A DNA stretch of 7,708 nt from Pseudomonadota bacterium. GTDB taxonomy: Bacteria; Desulfobacterota; Desulfobacteria; Desulfobacterales; Desulfobacteraceae. Every line of letters starts with the position of its first letter. The first letter of the stretch is position 1. The position numbers were made by a program, and so were the translations under genes. The stretch lies in assembly GCA_018816605.1 (NCBI GenBank), contig JAHIVS010000026.1, forward strand, positions 1 to 7,708, given 5' to 3'. Positions 6,285 through 7,708 of the stretch are shown here, piece after piece. The notes beneath the pieces were generated by a model. That model saw nothing but the letters and a program-made list of their open reading frames with translations, was not told the origin of the DNA and did no database searches.

Positions 6285-6992
6285 TCATATGCCCAGATAG
6301 TTTTTCATCATGGCCCTGTCTTTTGCCAGATCCCGGATCAGACCGTGGAAGACCACCCGGCCGTCATCCAGGATAAAACAGTCAGCCCCCACCTGGCATG
6401 CCAGATTGAAATTTTGTTCCACAAGAATCACCTTTGTCTTGTCCTTGATCCGTACCAGGGCTTCACCCAATTGGTTGACAACAATGGGGGCAAGCCCCTT
6501 GGACGGTTCATCAATGAGCAGCAGGGCATGGTCGCAGACAAAAACCCGGGCAATGGCCAGCATTTGTCTCTGGCCGCCGGAAAGAAGCCCGGCCTTTCTT
6601 TTCCAGAAAGTTTTCAACGCCGGAAAAAGCAGGAGGACCTCCTCAAGATTCTTATGAATTTTTTCATTTTCTTCAATCATGGACAGCCTGAAGTTCTCTT
6701 CAACGGTCAGGTTAAAAAGGACGGCTTTGTCCTCGGGAACAAATCCCATGCCCAATCGGGCTATTTTATGTGTTTTTGTGGTGTGAATATCTTTGCCGAG
6801 AAAACAGATGCGACCGCTGGACGGGGGATGCAGCCCCATGATTGTTTTCAGGGTGGTGGATTTGCCGGCCCCGTTTCTGCCAAGCAGAATGGTTGCCCCG
6901 CCCGGGGTAACTCCCAGGGATACCCCCTGGAGGATATGGTGCTGGCCGATGTGGGTATGGACATTTTCAAGAAAGAGGATGGGATCATTCAT
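6285..6992 (-). CDS. livF: Branched-chain amino acid-type ABC transporter ATPase, LivF family
   Basis: This 235-residue cytoplasmic ATPase has Walker A GRNGAGKST (38-46), the LivF-type Q-loop region FVPEDKAVLFNLTVEEN (84-100), signature LSGGQRQ (137-143), Walker B LLLIDEP (157-163) and the switch region VEQN (191-194). The VEQN form, with glutamine in place of the usual switch histidine, is typical of LivF. The ATG at 6992 gives the standard family N-terminus (PILFLENV). A longer frame to about 7019 is open, but its extra nine residues have no family similarity and overlap livG further. The chosen start overlaps the livG stop by 8 bases, with a G-rich site (G7 at 6999-7005) just upstream. It would pair with the LivG-type ATPase as an asymmetric dimer. 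Confidence 0.94.
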   Translation of the reverse strand: MNDPILFLENVHTHIGQHHILQGVSLGVTPGGATILLGRNGAGKSTTLKTIMGLHPPSSGRICFLGKDIHTTKTHKIARLGMGFVPEDKAVLFNLTVEENFRLSMIEENEKIHKNLEEVLLLFPALKTFWKRKAGLLSGGQRQMLAIARVFVCDHALLLIDEPSKGLAPIVVNQLGEALVRIKDKTKVILVEQNFNLACQVGADCFILDDGRVVFHGLIRDLAKDRAMMKNYLGI

Positions 6993-7708
6993 GCGTAACC
7001 CCCCCGCCCAGGTAGGCATCCATCACGATCGGGTTGTTTGAAACAGCGGCCGGGGTATCATCGCAGATGATCCTGCCTTCCTGGAGAACGGCAATGGAAT
7101 CGGACAGGGTCATGACCATATCAAATTTATGCTCCACCAGAAGAATGGTCCTGTTTTTCAGGCGCTTGATGTCCTGGATGATCTCAAGAATCGCAGGCAC
7201 ATCTTCTAAGCTCATACCAGCGGTGGGTTCGTCCAGAAGAAGGACTTTGGGGTCAAGGGCCAGAAGAATGGCAATCTCCAGCTTTCTTTGCTCCCCATGG
7301 GTAAGAACACAGGCCTGGGCCTTATATTTTTCATCCAGCAGCACCTGTTTGAGAAGAGCATAGGCCTTTTCTTCAAGTTCTGGATAGGATTTATAATGTT
7401 TCCAGAACACCATGCCAATGTTTTCTTTGGCCTGGAGAGCCAGACGGACATTTTCCAATACCGTGAGACTTGCGAAAATATTGGTCAGCTGGAAGGATCT
7501 GCCTATGCCAAGGGTTGCCCGTTTGGCCACGCCCAGGTTTGTGATATCTTTTCCATTGAACAGAACCTGACCGGATGTGGGTACATATTGTCCTGAAATA
7601 AGGTTGAACAGGGTGGTTTTACCGGCCCCGTTGGGGCCGATAATGGATTTTAAACCAAAGGGTTCAACCTTTAGATTCAGGCTGTTGACAGCGACATGAC
7701 CACCAAAG
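6985..7708 (-). CDS. livG: Branched-chain amino acid-type ABC transporter ATPase, LivG family, cut by right edge
   Basis: The frame is open to the right edge (first full codon at 7707), giving 240 residues. Only about 10-20 N-terminal residues should be missing, since the visible part begins at FGGHVAVNSL, normally close to the LivG start. Counting from there: Walker A GPNGAGKTT (24-32), Q-loop GRSFQ (69-73), signature LTHGEQR (135-141), Walker B VLLLDEP (155-161), D-loop TAGMS (162-166) and switch histidine in VEHKFD (191-196). The LTHGEQR signature departs from the usual LSYGQQR of amino acid LivG proteins and may mark a HAAT subgroup with other substrates. The GTG at 7530 is internal to the ATPase domain and is not the start. 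As the first visible gene, its promoter and the binding-protein gene probably lie beyond the window. Confidence 0.94.
   Translation of the reverse strand, partial: FGGHVAVNSLNLKVEPFGLKSIIGPNGAGKTTLFNLISGQYVPTSGQVLFNGKDITNLGVAKRATLGIGRSFQLTNIFASLTVLENVRLALQAKENIGMVFWKHYKSYPELEEKAYALLKQVLLDEKYKAQACVLTHGEQRKLEIAILLALDPKVLLLDEPTAGMSLEDVPAILEIIQDIKRLKNRTILLVEHKFDMVMTLSDSIAVLQEGRIICDDTPAAVSNNPIVMDAYLGGGVTHE

Noticed and set aside
6999..7005. G7 run (minus strand) at the livG/livF junction as a phase-variation tract
   Set aside because: It is short and acts plausibly as part of the livF ribosome site. A slip would affect only the last few LivG residues.
6993..7019. Nine-residue N-terminal extension of the LivF-type ATPase
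   Set aside because: It lies over the livG 3' end and is not seen in the family. The ATG at 6992 has the standard LivF N-terminus.
1..7708. CRISPR arrays, insertion sequences, attachment sites, tRNA or other structured RNA genes
   Set aside because: No regularly spaced repeats with unique spacers, transposase, terminal inverted repeats or tRNA-like cloverleaf was seen. Nearly all the sequence is coding and the largest gap is 68 bases.

Overview
The window looks like ordinary chromosomal sequence from a Gram-negative anaerobe. Protein style, mid-range base composition and gene content best fit Desulfobacterota, probably Desulfobacteraceae. This is inference from protein flavour: there is no rRNA or other taxonomic marker here. 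No mobile element, CRISPR array, tRNA or rRNA is visible.

Left part, plus strand. The C-terminal half of a hybrid sensor histidine kinase (ATPase domain plus receiver domain) enters from the left edge and ends at 902. After a 68-base gap come four tightly packed genes: a YajD-type HNH nuclease (971-1360), a TrmB-type tRNA guanine-N7 methyltransferase (1382-2116), a SUI1/YciH translation-factor homologue with an added cysteine knuckle (2145-2537), and a DUF2293 protein (2540-3211). Gaps are 21 and 28 bases, then 2 bases or a 4-base overlap depending on the last start. They probably form one transcription unit with a nucleic-acid and translation theme.

Right part, minus strand. A branched-chain amino acid-type (HAAT family) ABC importer operon reads right to left: livG-like ATPase (6985-7708, cut by the right edge), livF-like ATPase (6285-6992), livH-like permease (5244-6263), livM-like permease (4125-5240), and an alpha/beta hydrolase (3258-4112). 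The first four genes overlap or nearly touch, and the hydrolase follows livM by 12 bases. The two ATPases and two permeases would form the inner-membrane transporter. The periplasmic binding protein that sets specificity is not in the window. The hydrolase suggests that the imported compound may be an ester, amide or similar carboxylate rather than a plain amino acid.

The two convergent units meet in a 46-base gap (3212-3257) that has a short imperfect tandem repeat but no convincing terminator. No new system is evident. The most interesting signals are small: 15-base in-frame tandem repeats that add pentapeptides to two unrelated genes (trmB and livH), G8 and A9 runs flanking the trmB repeat, the cysteine knuckle in the SUI1 protein, and the association of DUF2293 with a translation-related gene cluster.
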